DNA from: Alopecurus myosuroides
Taxonomy: Eukaryota; Streptophyta; Magnoliopsida; Poales; Poaceae
Direction: 5' to 3'
Length of the DNA stretch: 64,000 nt
Assembly (NCBI GenBank): GCA_028641055.1
Contig: CM054060.1
Coordinates: 59,123,852-59,187,851, forward strand
In this document: positions 35,235 to 45,262 of the stretch, one piece after another
Numbering within the stretch: position 1 is the first letter of the stretch
Layout of the letters: each line of letters opens with the position of its first letter
The notes under the pieces: generated by a model
What the model saw: the letters and a program-made list of their open reading frames with translations, nothing else
Told to the model about the DNA's origin: nothing
Database searches by the model: none
Position numbers and translations under genes: made by a program

Positions 35235-36914
35235 ATGGGCGATTCATCGTCGCCACCGCGCGGCTCCGCGCCTCCATGGCTTGCCGGCGGTCTTGGGGCC
35301 GTCCCTCCCCCGCTCCTCTCCCTCCCCGCAGCGCTCGAGTTGCCCCTCTTCTTCCCTGCAACCTTAGCCACCACATCGCCGCCTCTCCACCATACCTCCG
35401 CCCCCCGGTCGCGCCCCCGCCTGGTGCTGCGCGTGCTGAAGATCCTGGGAGGCCTCGCGCTGGCGATGCCGGCTGGACTGCCTCTCCTGCCGTCGTCGCC
35501 GACCGTGCTCCGCTGCCTTCCTCATCCCTCGACATCGCCAGCAGCTCCTCCGCCGCGAGTTCCAGCCGGCGGATCCGTACCGCCGGCGCGCCGCAATCCA
35601 ACCCAGGTTCTTCTCGTCCTTCGCCAATTTCGCACCACTGTGGCATTTTCTCCTAAGTTTAAAAATCTTTTCTCCCCCGGGCGTTTCTGGATTACTCCTC
35701 AGAAGCTTGGAAAAAATTGCAATGGTTTCATCCTTAAAAACGCTTTAAATTTTTTCTTCACAGTCGCCCCCGATTCCTTCACTGTTTGCCAAATCCACCC
35801 TTTCGTGTTCACAGCGGTGGCTGCCTCCCTTGGTGTCGCCCAAATGATTATTCACTACGGATCCTTCGGAATAGGCGACTCTAGGTTCATCCTTCACGCC
35901 TCTCGGGCTGAAGCCATGGCGGCTCTCGCTTTGCTTTCCTCTCCCTCCCTGGTCCCACTAGTCGTCTCGGAATCTCCGGGAGGAGACACCGGTTCCGTTG
36001 ACCCCTTGGCCCTCTCCTTGGCCCACCTTGTCCCCCTTGACCCGCACCGTCCTGCCTCGGAGTCCATCCCCGTATCCGGTTCTCCCGCACCTGGTGTGGA
36101 AACCTGCCGTGTCTCACACCGCTCCCCTCCCGGGCCCACTACACCCCGTAGGGATGCACTTTCACCCGTGACTTATCCTATCCCTGCGAACCCAAGCTCT
36201 GTGCCCCCTTTTTCCTCCCCGGACTCCTCCCCTCTCGCCCATCACGCCACCGCTCTGTCCCATCCCCCTACGCCGCTCTCTGCCCTCGCCGCTCCGTCTG
36301 ACAGCGCCACTCATCTGCCACCTATGACCGGCGCCGAGCTAGAACCTGTCACTTCCCCGCGCCGCACGGCTTTCGCCGTTGCCCCTCCCTCCCCTTCCTA
36401 TTTAGATGCCCTCCTCTCCTCGGATCCTCCTCCCACCACTCGCCGCTTCTCCTTCGTCTTCCGCCGTTCCCGCTGCCTTCGGAGCTGCTTTAGGTGCCTC
36501 AGCTCCGACCACCGGGTGCGGGACTGCCGGGATCCCATCCGGTGTTTCTGCGGCCGCTTCGGGCACCGCAGTTCAACAGGTAAGTACTCCCCCCTTGCCT
36601 ACTCCCCTTCCACGGCTTCTTCCCCCGTCGTCGCGGACATCCCGCCTCACACTTCCTCTGCTCCTGCATCTCCCAGGTTGAGCAGCGTCCTCCGCGCCGG
36701 CCGGTCCCGCTCGCCCCCTCCGGACTCCAGGGGACCTCGGTCCCCGCCTCCTCGACGCTCGGACTCGGATGGGGGTCGCGGCCCGTCGATGTTCTTCCGC
36801 CCACCTACCCCGTACCCGCGCGGCCCCATCTCTCCTTGGTCTTCCTCGCCGTCCCCTGCCCCCCTCGTGTTGCCGGCTGGGGGGCCCTACGATCAGGTGG
36901 CCTCTTCTCCATGA
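35235..36914 (+). pseudogene. LINE ORF1, N-terminal part with zinc knuckle (559 codons)
   Basis: An open frame rich in Pro, Ser and Ala. A CCHC zinc knuckle (CX2CX4HX4C, reads CFRCLSSDHRVRDC) lies at residues 418-431, followed by a second, incomplete knuckle-like stretch CFCGRFGH. Zinc knuckles in plant LINE ORF1 proteins bind the element RNA. The frame closes with TGA at 36912-36914, and the next recognisable part of ORF1 begins only 21 bp later in a different frame, so ORF1 is broken. The absence of earlier stops partly reflects the GC-rich composition; the true start is uncertain. Confidence 0.6.
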
Positions 36915-36935
36915 CCCACCCCCGCCGTCTTCTTC

Positions 36936-38000
36936 ATGCCGATGGCGCAGGACTTGGCTCGGAGCCGCTGCTTCGCGTTTGCGCTCCTCGACCCTCCCGC
37001 TGCAAGTCCTGGGTACGTCATTCGTCGTGCCCTGGAGGAGCGCGGAGGCAACCCGACGGTGGGGCTCGCCGCTTCCCACTTCGGTGCCCTGATGGTGGTT
37101 TTCGACTCTCCGGAGGCGAGGGAGACCACCATGGCGCTCTTCCCGTCCTCCTTTCTCGGTCACTCGGTCTCCCTCGAGCGCCCGGAGGATACGGACAACA
37201 GGTCGTCCTGGAGGTTCTCCCAATTCGCGCAAATCTCCGCTTTCGGGTTCCCTTTGGAACATTGGAATGAGGGCGGGATTCGGGACGCCTTCCGCCCGAT
37301 CGGCAGCGTATGCTGTATCGATCCCTTGTGCTTGAATGGCCTTGACTACTTAGCGGTTCGCCTTGTCCTCCACCTCGAGAAAGAAGGGGACGTGCCTCCC
37401 TCCTTGATCCTCCACGACTTCGAGGGCGTGAGTACAACGGTGGTCTCGCTGCAGGTGGTCCGCGCCTGGCCCTCCTCCGACCCTTTTTCTCACGATGGCC
37501 ACTATGGTGAAGGTGGCGACGAGTCGCCACGCCGCGACCAGGCGTTCGCCCCCGCCCCCACTCCTTACGATGCCTCTGGTGCTCGGCCTCGTCGCGCCGG
37601 CCTGGACGACATCGACACCGCTTCGCTCGAGAACCTCTCCATTGGCAACGGCTCTTTGCGTGGGCGTCCGGCTGGGCCTTGCGCTGGCTCTGCCGCGGGT
37701 GACTTTCTCTCGGGCCCTGTCGCTCTCTGGAGTAGGGTCGTGGCCCGCCGAGCCGCTGTCCTGCCGCGCTCTCCCTCCGCCCGCGAGCCGGTCCCTGTTT
37801 CTAGGCCGGCATCTGCTGCTTCTGCGTGCATCCTCTGGGACGGGATCCTGGCTCGCCGCCTCGCTGCGGAATTCCCCGACGTCGGGCTGGATGCCGACCA
37901 GGTTGGCCTCGATAACACTGCTGATCTTCTTCCCTCTGCCGTTTTTTCGTTATCTTCTCTTCCGATCTGTTCTGAACCTGCTCCCCTTCTTCTTCAGTAG
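36936..38000 (+). pseudogene. LINE ORF1, DUF4283-like part (354 codons)
   Basis: The frame begins MPMAQDLARSRCFAFALLDP and shows a pattern like the DUF4283 region common in plant LINE and gag-related proteins (a conserved core near GALMVVFDSPEARETTMALF, then SVSLERPEDTDNR). It ends at 38000; related coding sense seems to continue in other frames to about 38415. It is separated from the zinc-knuckle frame by a stop and a shift. The order, knuckle before the DUF4283-like part, differs from the more usual order in plant LINEs; I would check whether this is typical of the lineage. Confidence 0.55.
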
Positions 38001-38655
38001 TACGATACGCTCGCGCCCCACGCTTCTCCGCCCCCGGCTGCAGCGCCAACTGGAGTGGACGCTCTGGTTCAGCCCACCTTCATTGTCGTCTCGGATGACC
38101 ATGAAGATGCTGCTCGGAAGCAGCGGGTGCGCCGCAAGCGTGCTGCGGACTCAGCCTTCAAGGAGCGCTCGCTTGGCATCGAAGGAGCCCGCCCTCTACT
38201 CCGACATGCTCTCTAGGGCAAAGGAGATGAAGGCGCTGTGCTTCAACGGCTCCAAGGGTTCGCCCCGCCCGCGTGTCGCCCTTGCCAGGGCATGTGGTGA
38301 GGACGCAGTGCCCGGGCCCATCCCGTTAGCCCTTCTCCAAGAGCTGGGCGCGCCTTGCGGTGTGGATCCTGCTGCTCTCGCTAGCAGCAGCGCGGTGACT
38401 TCCAAGTCGCCATGATCTTCTCTGATCCTTTGGGACGCCCTCTGTTAGGTTTCTGCCCCGGTTTGCGCCGCTGCGTAGGCCCTTCTTTCTGTAGTTTTAG
38501 CTTGTTCCCGTCCGTGCGCCACCTGCCGTCTCGGTGGTTGTCGGAATCTGCTTTCGCCGCTGCGTCGGCTACCTTCTGTCCCCTGTGTTGTGCCGCAGGG
38601 ATGCCTCGATGCCTCTTTTTCAGTTGTTGTACCTTGGTGATTTCCCCTCTGATAA

Positions 38656-41600
38656 ATGAATACAAGGTCTTTTCTTGTTGAAACTTGGAACATCTGTGGA
38701 CTTGGTGATCCTGTTAAGTGTGACGTAGTCTCCTCAGACCTTGCCTCTGTAAAACCACTCATAGTTGCTTTCCAGGAGAGCAAACTAGCCTCTATCCCCC
38801 CCCCAGCAAAGCTTCTTCCTTCCTCCCTCCTCACCTTCGCACGTACGAATGTATCCATGCAATTGGTTCGGCGGGTGGGATAATCACCGCTTGGGACTGC
38901 TCCCTGTTTTCGAGTTCGTCTTCGTCTGCTAGCACCCACGCCCTCTCGACCGATTTTTCCTTTCGCGCCGATAACACCCCTTTTCGCTTAACTAACATGT
39001 TCGCCCCTTGCTCCCACTCTGAGAAAGCCGCTTTCCTCCAGGACCTCACCTCTCATGACCCCGGCGACTCCGTCCCCTGGTTGATTTGCGGGGACTTCAA
39101 TCTATGCTGAGATGCTGACGACCGCAACAATGATAACTTCAAACTTTCTGAAGCCTCTCTATTTAACGATTGCATCCATTCCCTCGCTCTCATCGACCTC
39201 CCTCTACGCGACCGTCGTTACACCTGGACCAACAACCGTGCGACACCTACTCTGGTCCGTCTCGACCGTGTCTTAATTAACAACGCTTAGAACTCCTTAT
39301 TTCCCTCCTCTTCCTTATCCTCCCTGACGAGAGACACCTCTGATCACGTCCCCCTTCTAGCCACAATCTCCTCCACCATCCCTCGCTCCACCATATTCAG
39401 ATACAACCGTTCTTGGGGGCTCCATATTGGCTTCCGGAACTCCATCGCTTCCGCTTGGTCTAGCACGTTCCGGCATGACGCGACTGCCCGCCTCGTTGCT
39501 AGGCTTCGTCGCTGCCGCGGCTGCTGCAAATCTTGGACTAAGAGGATGCCCCCCTTCCTTTAGAGGGAATCATACGCCCGCATTGTCATTGACTTCCTCG
39601 ACTTTATTGAGGAATATAGACCTCTTTCTGCCTTGGAATCTAGGCTTCGCTCCTGACCATCAACGCCCTCCACCTCTCGATCAATGAAAAATGGATTTAT
39701 TGGCGTTCCCGAGCTAAAATTCGTTTTGCGCTCGAAGGCGATGAAAACACTCGTTTATTCCACGCTCTTGCTTCCTGCCACAAACGTCGCAATACTATCC
39801 CGGTTCTGGACTTCAACGGTGTCAGTTGTACGGCGCATGCTGATAAGGCTAGGGCTCTCAACAATTTCTTCCGCGGTCTTCTCGGTACAACTTCGGACTG
39901 CTCTTGGAACTTCTCTCTCAACTCTCTCTACCCCAACCCAACCCCCCTCCCGGTCTCCCTCACTGCCCCCTTCACTTCCACAGAGATTCTTGTCGCCCTC
40001 ACCAAAATGAACGTCGACTCAAGCCCTGGGCCGGACGGTTTCGGCCCTAGTTTCTTCTCCACATTTTGGAACACGATTGGTCCGGACGTCTTGGCGGTTT
40101 TTGAGAGTTTCTTTGACAGGACTATCGACCTTTCCCATATAAATAGGGCCTATCTTGTCCTCCTTCCTAAGCACGAGGCTGCGCGCACTCCGGGGGATTT
40201 TCGCCCCATCTCTCTCCAGAACTGCATTGCCAAAATGATCACGAAAGTCTTAACTTCTCGCCTCCAGTCCTCCATCCACTCGCTTGTGGGCCCCGACTAG
40301 ACTGGTTTCCTCTCTGGGCGCCGCATCTCCGAGAACATCGTTTACGCAGCCGGTCTTGTCCGTACTTGCCATCTCCGCAAAGCGCCCACTTTGGTGTTCA
40401 AAATCGATTTCCGTAAAGCCTTCGATTCTGTTAACTGGGCCAGTCTTGTCACCATCCTTCGGGCTCGGGGCTTCGATGAACGATGGTGCAACTGGATGCT
40501 TGACCTCCTTACTTCCGGCCACACCTCCATTATTCTCAACGGTGTTCCCGGGCCGTGGATCCGGCGCAAGAATGGCCTTCGTCAAGGCGACGCCCTCTCG
40601 CCTCACCTCTTCATTATTGTCGCCGACGTCCTCCAGCGTCTTATCCGCCGCGCTCACCTCGGTAGTGCCCTCCACCATCCAGTTGACGCCGGCCTCCCGC
40701 CGGCTGTCCTACAATACACCGACGATACCGTCATAATTTGCCGCGGGGACCTCGCCTCCGCGTCTCATCTTAAAGGCATCCTCGACGACTTCGCCGCTGC
40801 CTCTGGCCTAGCCATCAACTTTCACAAATCCTGCCTTATTCCGATGAACGTGGATCCTCTCCTCGCTAACGCCCTTGCCGCCACCCTCGGTTGCCCTATC
40901 TCAGGCTTCCCCCAACCCTACCTGGGACTTCCCCTCTCCCCCACCAAACTGCCTCCTTCGGCTTACACCTCTCTCATCTCCTCCTTCGACCGTCGACTTT
41001 CTGGTTGGAGCGCGATGCTTTTTTCCTCCGGGGGGCGACTTGTTCTTTGTAATGCTGGGTTAAATAACCTTGCTACTTATTTTATGTGTTCTTTTCTTTT
41101 GCCACGTGGTGTTATTGAGGCTTTGGACAGGAGGCGCCGTTCCTTCTTTTGGACGGGCAAGGATTCATGCTCCGGAGCGCGCTGTTTGATCTCTTGGGAT
41201 AAGGTTTGTTTGTCTAAACAGGTCGGTGGCTTCGGGATGCGGGACATCCATCGGCAAAACCTCGTGCTTCTCATGACTTTTGTTCACAAGCTTCACCAGC
41301 GGGAGGAGCTGCCGTGGAAGACCTGGTTTTGGCGTTCTTATAAACACGATCTGGGCGACGTCTCCCGCTCCCCTTCCTTCTTGGAGTCCATTGTGCACCT
41401 CTGCCTTCCCACTTACATGTCTATCTCCCGGTGTTTTGTCCATGATGGCAAGCACACTTCTTTCTGGCTGGACCGGTGGCTTCCCGATGGCACTCTCGCG
41501 GCCAAATTTCCAGCCCTTTTCTCTCACTGTCTCCGGCCGAATATCTCCATCGCTGCTGCTCAGTCTTCCGGGCTTTCCCTCCGTCCTCGTCTTTCATCTG

Positions 41601-42214
41601 TTTCCTCCGGCGAGCTTGCGTTGGTCCAGGACATTCTTGCGTCTGTGACCCTTGATGAGGCCGAGGACCGCCGCATCCTTGCATGGGGTGAGTGCTCCTC
41701 CTTCAGCACTCGTTCCGTCTATTCTATGACATCCCCCGGGAGCGTCCTCGACTCCTCCTCGATCACTTGCTGGCACTCGCGGCTTCCCCCAAAAATCAAA
41801 ATTTTCTGCGTCCTAGCTGACTCCGATCGACTTAGTACTAGAGCTAACCTCCACCATAAAAATTGTGCTCCATCGCCTTCTTGCGCCTCCTGTGGAGCCA
41901 ACGAGACCACACGCCACATCCTTTTCGATTGCTCCGTCGCCGCCGAGGTTTGGGACAGAATCGGATGTTCCATACCTCCATCCTTCTCCATTTGGGATCT
42001 CTCCCCTCCGTCTCCCGCTCCGCGGGTTTGCTGGGAACTTTGTCTTGGGGCGCTTCTTTGGCAGTTGTGGAAGGCTAGGAACGATTTGTGTTCAACCAAC
42101 TCCCCTGCTCCGCCGCTGACATTCTCCGTAGAGCCGCTGCGGACCTGGCTACGTGGCTTCATCGTCTCAGGGCTGAGGACCGCCCCGCTGCAGAGTCCCT
42201 TCGTGGACTGTTAG
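38656..42214 (+). pseudogene. LINE ORF2 (endonuclease, reverse transcriptase, zf-RVT), disrupted
   Basis: The start near 38656 reads WNICGLGDPVKCDVV, the beginning of an APE-type endonuclease. A later segment in another frame has LICGDFNL, then RRYTWTNNR and TSDHVPLLATI. That frame has TGA at 39108-39110 and TAG at 39288-39290, the latter where Trp is usual. The reverse transcriptase frame (40007-42214) is cut once by TAG at 40298-40300 within the DQTGF motif. After that 607 codons are open: motif A FKIDFRKAFDSVNW, then LRQGDALSPHLF, then YTDD (residues 109-112 of that frame; usually YADD), and a zf-RVT domain with LPPKIKIFCVLADSDRLSTR and Cys/His residues. At least one frameshift and three stops make it non-functional. 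Confidence 0.85.
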
Positions 42215-42360
42215 TGCATGTTTAGTTATTGTAATCTCCCCCCCCCCCCATGTATTGCTTCATGATGTAAAACTGTTTATGTCCGTTTTTGAGGGACTGC
42301 ATTCGAGTTATATATACAAGCGGTGGGGAACCTCTCCCCCCGTTATTCTCGAAAAAAAAA

Positions 42361-42374
42361 TTGAGACGGAGGGT
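42361..42374. mobile_element. Stowaway MITE, right remnant after the LINE
   Basis: This is the second copy of the LINE target duplication plus one base, and it completes the MITE begun at 35085. TA follows at 42375-42376. Confidence 0.75.
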
Positions 42375-42579
42375 TAGTACTATTTAGTACCAGTTTTGCT
42401 GGTACCTATCTATGTAAATTTGTAGTGCTATGAAGAGAAGGCCGGTGATATTTGGTTTTGTAAATTACAAGTCCGTAACTCATGTAAGGAACTTTTCTGT
42501 ATCAGGTAGGAATTCTTGGAGCATTTTTAGCCTGTGGTGCTAGGAGTAGGAGATATTTTAGGAGGAAGCAAGGAAAACA

Positions 42580-42657
42580 ATGGCTGGTCACAACAGCGTG
42601 AAGAGGAGCATCTGGCAGTTACTCTGCGGCTGCTCGTCGCCGAGCACGGAAGAGTAA
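42580..42657 (+). CDS. Micropeptide family copy 2 (25 aa)
   Basis: The ORF reads MAGHNSVKRSIWQLLCGC and then SSPSTEE before the stop. It shares with copies 3 and 4 the pattern M-A-x-H-N-x-V-K-[KR]-S-I-x-x-L-[IL]-C-G-C-x-S-S. The preceding tctgtatcag is a plausible 3' splice site (about 42507), which pairs with the donor at 35008. The pre-mRNA would then have an intron of about 7.5 kb, most of it the LINE. Upstream and downstream sequence matches copy 1 (ggaggaagcaagga before the ATG, tcaagaacttaatta after it). The conservation of a short frame among diverged flanks suggests a real peptide, but with only four copies this is not proof. Function unknown. Confidence 0.5.
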   Translation: MAGHNSVKRSIWQLLCGCSSPSTEE

Positions 42658-42699
42658 CTACAAGACAACGAAGAATAGATCTCGAACGAGTGTAATGTT

Positions 42700-44220
42700 T
42701 TCAAGAACTTAATTAGACATGTGTCTTGCAAGTACCACGAGCAACTGATGTGTGTGGTTAGATGTGCAAGGGAGTAGTTTTTTTGGTTGCAAATGTCATC
42801 TACATACCAAGTTCTGAAAAAAAAAATCTAGTATTTGGTATGATGTGTAATGTTGGGTTCTTTTTGGTCTTACTCAGATGTTTTATCTTGTAATGTGTGT
42901 CAATATGTTTTTGTTTTAGCAAGACAAAAGACATGCCATTTTTATGAATTTAGAAGAAGAGAATTGCCCAATTAATCGGAGAAAAAACAGGTTATAAAAC
43001 AAAGGTTACAACCAGCCCATGGACAACCATCATGGAGCACCGCGGTAGGGGTACATACCGCCAACCTGACCACGAGAGCAAACACGCATGTGCACACACA
43101 CACCGTCTAGAAGAGAACAACCGTCGAGGCTTTCCATAAGCATAATCATCATCACCCACCGCATCTAATCCTGTGATTCGGACTTTGCCGCGGTCGAACA
43201 CCAATGACACAATCCTCACGACCAATGCACAAAGCCCACATCGGCTCATGAACGATTTATATAATGTGTATTTGTTTCTCTTAATAAGATTTTCTATCCT
43301 AACATGCATGTTTTGTGTTTACGGAAAGTTACATATATATGCTGCCAAAAAAATTTAAACTCATGGTAAAACTACTTGCTTGCCAAAAGAAAAAGAAAAG
43401 GATAAGAAAAAAAGGGAACAAAAAGTTCGGCTTACCACACGAGGAAAGAGGGGCATGGAGAAGGAAGGAGAATAAGAACCAAAGGAAGACGAAGGATGGG
43501 TGAAAGTGGAGTGTGAGGCACACCCGCGGACAAGGTAAATGGCGACTGTTGAGCTGATGGCGGTGGCGACCGGGAACAACGAGCTCACACGTTTGCTTGA
43601 CGGTTATGGTCGCTACATGGGGCTGAGAGGCGTGTTTATTGGTACGTGTTGGGGCGTCTTGACTTTATAATTATGGTGGATTTCAATTTTTATTTCGGAA
43701 ATATATGTTTCATTTCTAAAAAAAATCACCGAAATTCATAGAGTTTGAGTGCTTTTTGTTAGTATTTTGGCTAAATGACGAAAATGTTAATTGAATTTAT
43801 TTTTAAATCAATCCAAAACCTGAGGAATATTGAGAATTTTTTCAAATGTAAAAAGTTGAATATTTTGAACAAAATAAAATATATAGTATCTACTGAAATG
43901 GATGGAATTTCCAAAACTCAAATAAAATTTCGCAGAAGTTGACCATCAGTCGAAGGAAGATGTGGTGGACAGACGCATTGTGAACCATGAAAGAATTAAG
44001 AGGGGCTAAGGGGACTGCCGGACGACAGCCATAAGAGTATAGAAAATAGAACCTTTTTTGAACTGATAGTCATGAAAAAATCTGTTTAAAAATTGGGACA
44101 GTTATACCACTATCATACCAAAAATTTCAGTGATCATTTCAATCAACACATCGAGAAATTGTGTTGTAGCTAATACAAAAATTGTTGCAAGAATGATGTA
44201 TCTCTATCTTTTTCCTCTTG
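42700..44220. other. No gene recognised
   Basis: AT-rich DNA with overlapping short ORFs near 43000-43590 on both strands and no recognised domain or transposon ends. The module upstream of micropeptide copy 4 starts at about 44225. Confidence 0.4.
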
Positions 44221-44224
44221 AAAT

Positions 44225-44605
44225 GTGCATAGGATTTGTGAGTTTCAAGATCGAAAGAGAAATGGGTGCAAAGCCAAGCTCAAACAGTTGATAATTATTA
44301 GTAGTATCTTTTAAGCAGTATACTTGATTAGCTAGTTAGGCTGAAAAAAACTTGATTAGGTCGAACTGTTATGGTCATTAAAAGGCCGTTGTTGATTCAA
44401 CGTTGATACGTACGTACTGGACGCTACTCGACACTTTTTCCTTTTGACGAAAATTACTTGCCATTGACTTGACCACGGAATTAATCTAGCACCAGTACCA
44501 GTATACGCGTACGACCCTAATGAGAATGAGCATATATAGTCCGTCTAGCTTGTCGCACACGATCGATGGAAGAGCATCAAGTTAACACTAGGGAAGTTCA
44601 GGTCA
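44225..44605 (+). repeat. Upstream module of micropeptide copy 4
   Basis: It matches 32940-33115 (copy 3) and 27160-27340 (copy 1). It is interrupted at 44606 by the young LINE. The sequence continues after the LINE at 49108 (gaatgctcacactgacac, compare 33532 onward upstream of copy 3), so the LINE split this module. Confidence 0.8.
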
Positions 44606-44606
44606 A

Positions 44607-45260
44607 CCAGGCGGGTTTGGGGGGGATGTCTCGGACGCTGCTATGGTGGATGAGGGGTACTGCTCACCTCAACCAGGCGGGTTGGGGTTGGCAGCGGTAC
44701 CTCCTTCCGCACATCGGCCATCTCAGGCGGAGATTTTGGCGTACAGCGGGCTAGCCATGGACGAACTGGAGGTGCGCTCCAGTCCTCGTCTTAGGGCGAA
44801 GCCGGATGCGGATCTGCCTCAGGAGCAGAGGGCGATCGCGCTCGCGCATAAGAAAGATTTGGCCTTCGCTTCAGGTATTTCTTCGCATTCTAAATTATCG
44901 TTATTATCTTTTTCAAATTCTGAGATTATTTCGAGAGCGGATAGGTTAGGTGTTTCATTAGGTAAAAATAAAGATCATGTTGCGGCTTCTATAGCGGGTA
45001 TTCTGGAACAGGAGCGTACTAGAACCATTAACTACCTTAAGAACAACATGCCGGAGGTTTTAGATGATGATAACTCAAGTTTGGTTATGAGAAAGGCAAC
45101 GAGCTTGTGTGAGGATCTTATTGATGTTGATATTGAATTGGCTGAAGATCAAACGGATCTTCGCACAATCTCTCAAACGGTTAAACGTAATCGTAAGAAG
45201 ATTGTTAGCGGACAATACAAACCACGTAGAAGCGCTAGACTGAAATTGTTTAAAAAGTAA
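44607..45260 (+). CDS. LINE ORF1, C-terminal part (5' truncated)
   Basis: The frame is open from the 5' edge of the element; the first Met in frame is at 44643 (205 codons from there). The protein is charged and ends KPRRSARLKLFKK, a basic PRRSARL-type tail that I associate with plant LINE ORF1 proteins. The middle (SSHSKLSLLSFSNSEIISRA and LGVSLGKN) is also in keeping with these ORF1 C-termini. No zinc knuckle is present; it would have lain in the lost N-terminal part. The stop TAA (45258-45260) is followed two bases later by the ATG of ORF2 (TAATAATG), a spacing that suits termination and re-initiation. A short direct repeat, tcaaccaggcgggtt, occurs at 44603 and again at 44669. Confidence 0.75.
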   Translation, partial: PGGFGGDVSDAAMVDEGYCSPQPGGLGLAAVPPSAHRPSQAEILAYSGLAMDELEVRSSPRLRAKPDADLPQEQRAIALAHKKDLAFASGISSHSKLSLLSFSNSEIISRADRLGVSLGKNKDHVAASIAGILEQERTRTINYLKNNMPEVLDDDNSSLVMRKATSLCEDLIDVDIELAEDQTDLRTISQTVKRNRKKIVSGQYKPRRSARLKLFKK

Positions 45261-45262
45261 TA

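Larger units (their letters stand above)
35202..42360 (+). mobile_element. LINE retrotransposon, 7.16 kb, decayed, nearly full length
   Basis: The element is flanked by a 13-bp target duplication (ttgagacggaggg at 35189-35201 and 42361-42373) and ends in a run of nine A residues. It contains a gag-like ORF1 with a CCHC zinc knuckle and an ORF2 with endonuclease, reverse transcriptase and zf-RVT regions, in the usual order. It is GC-rich (about two thirds G+C by eye), unlike its AT-rich surroundings. It lies in the presumed 5'-UTR intron of micropeptide copy 2. Several stops and frameshifts make it inactive. Confidence 0.9.

Noticed and set aside
35101..38940. Many long minus-strand ORFs across the GC-rich LINE (for example 36573-37262 and 37018-37530)
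   Set aside because: Shadows of the plus-strand LINE coding sequence caused by GC-rich third positions; no domain.
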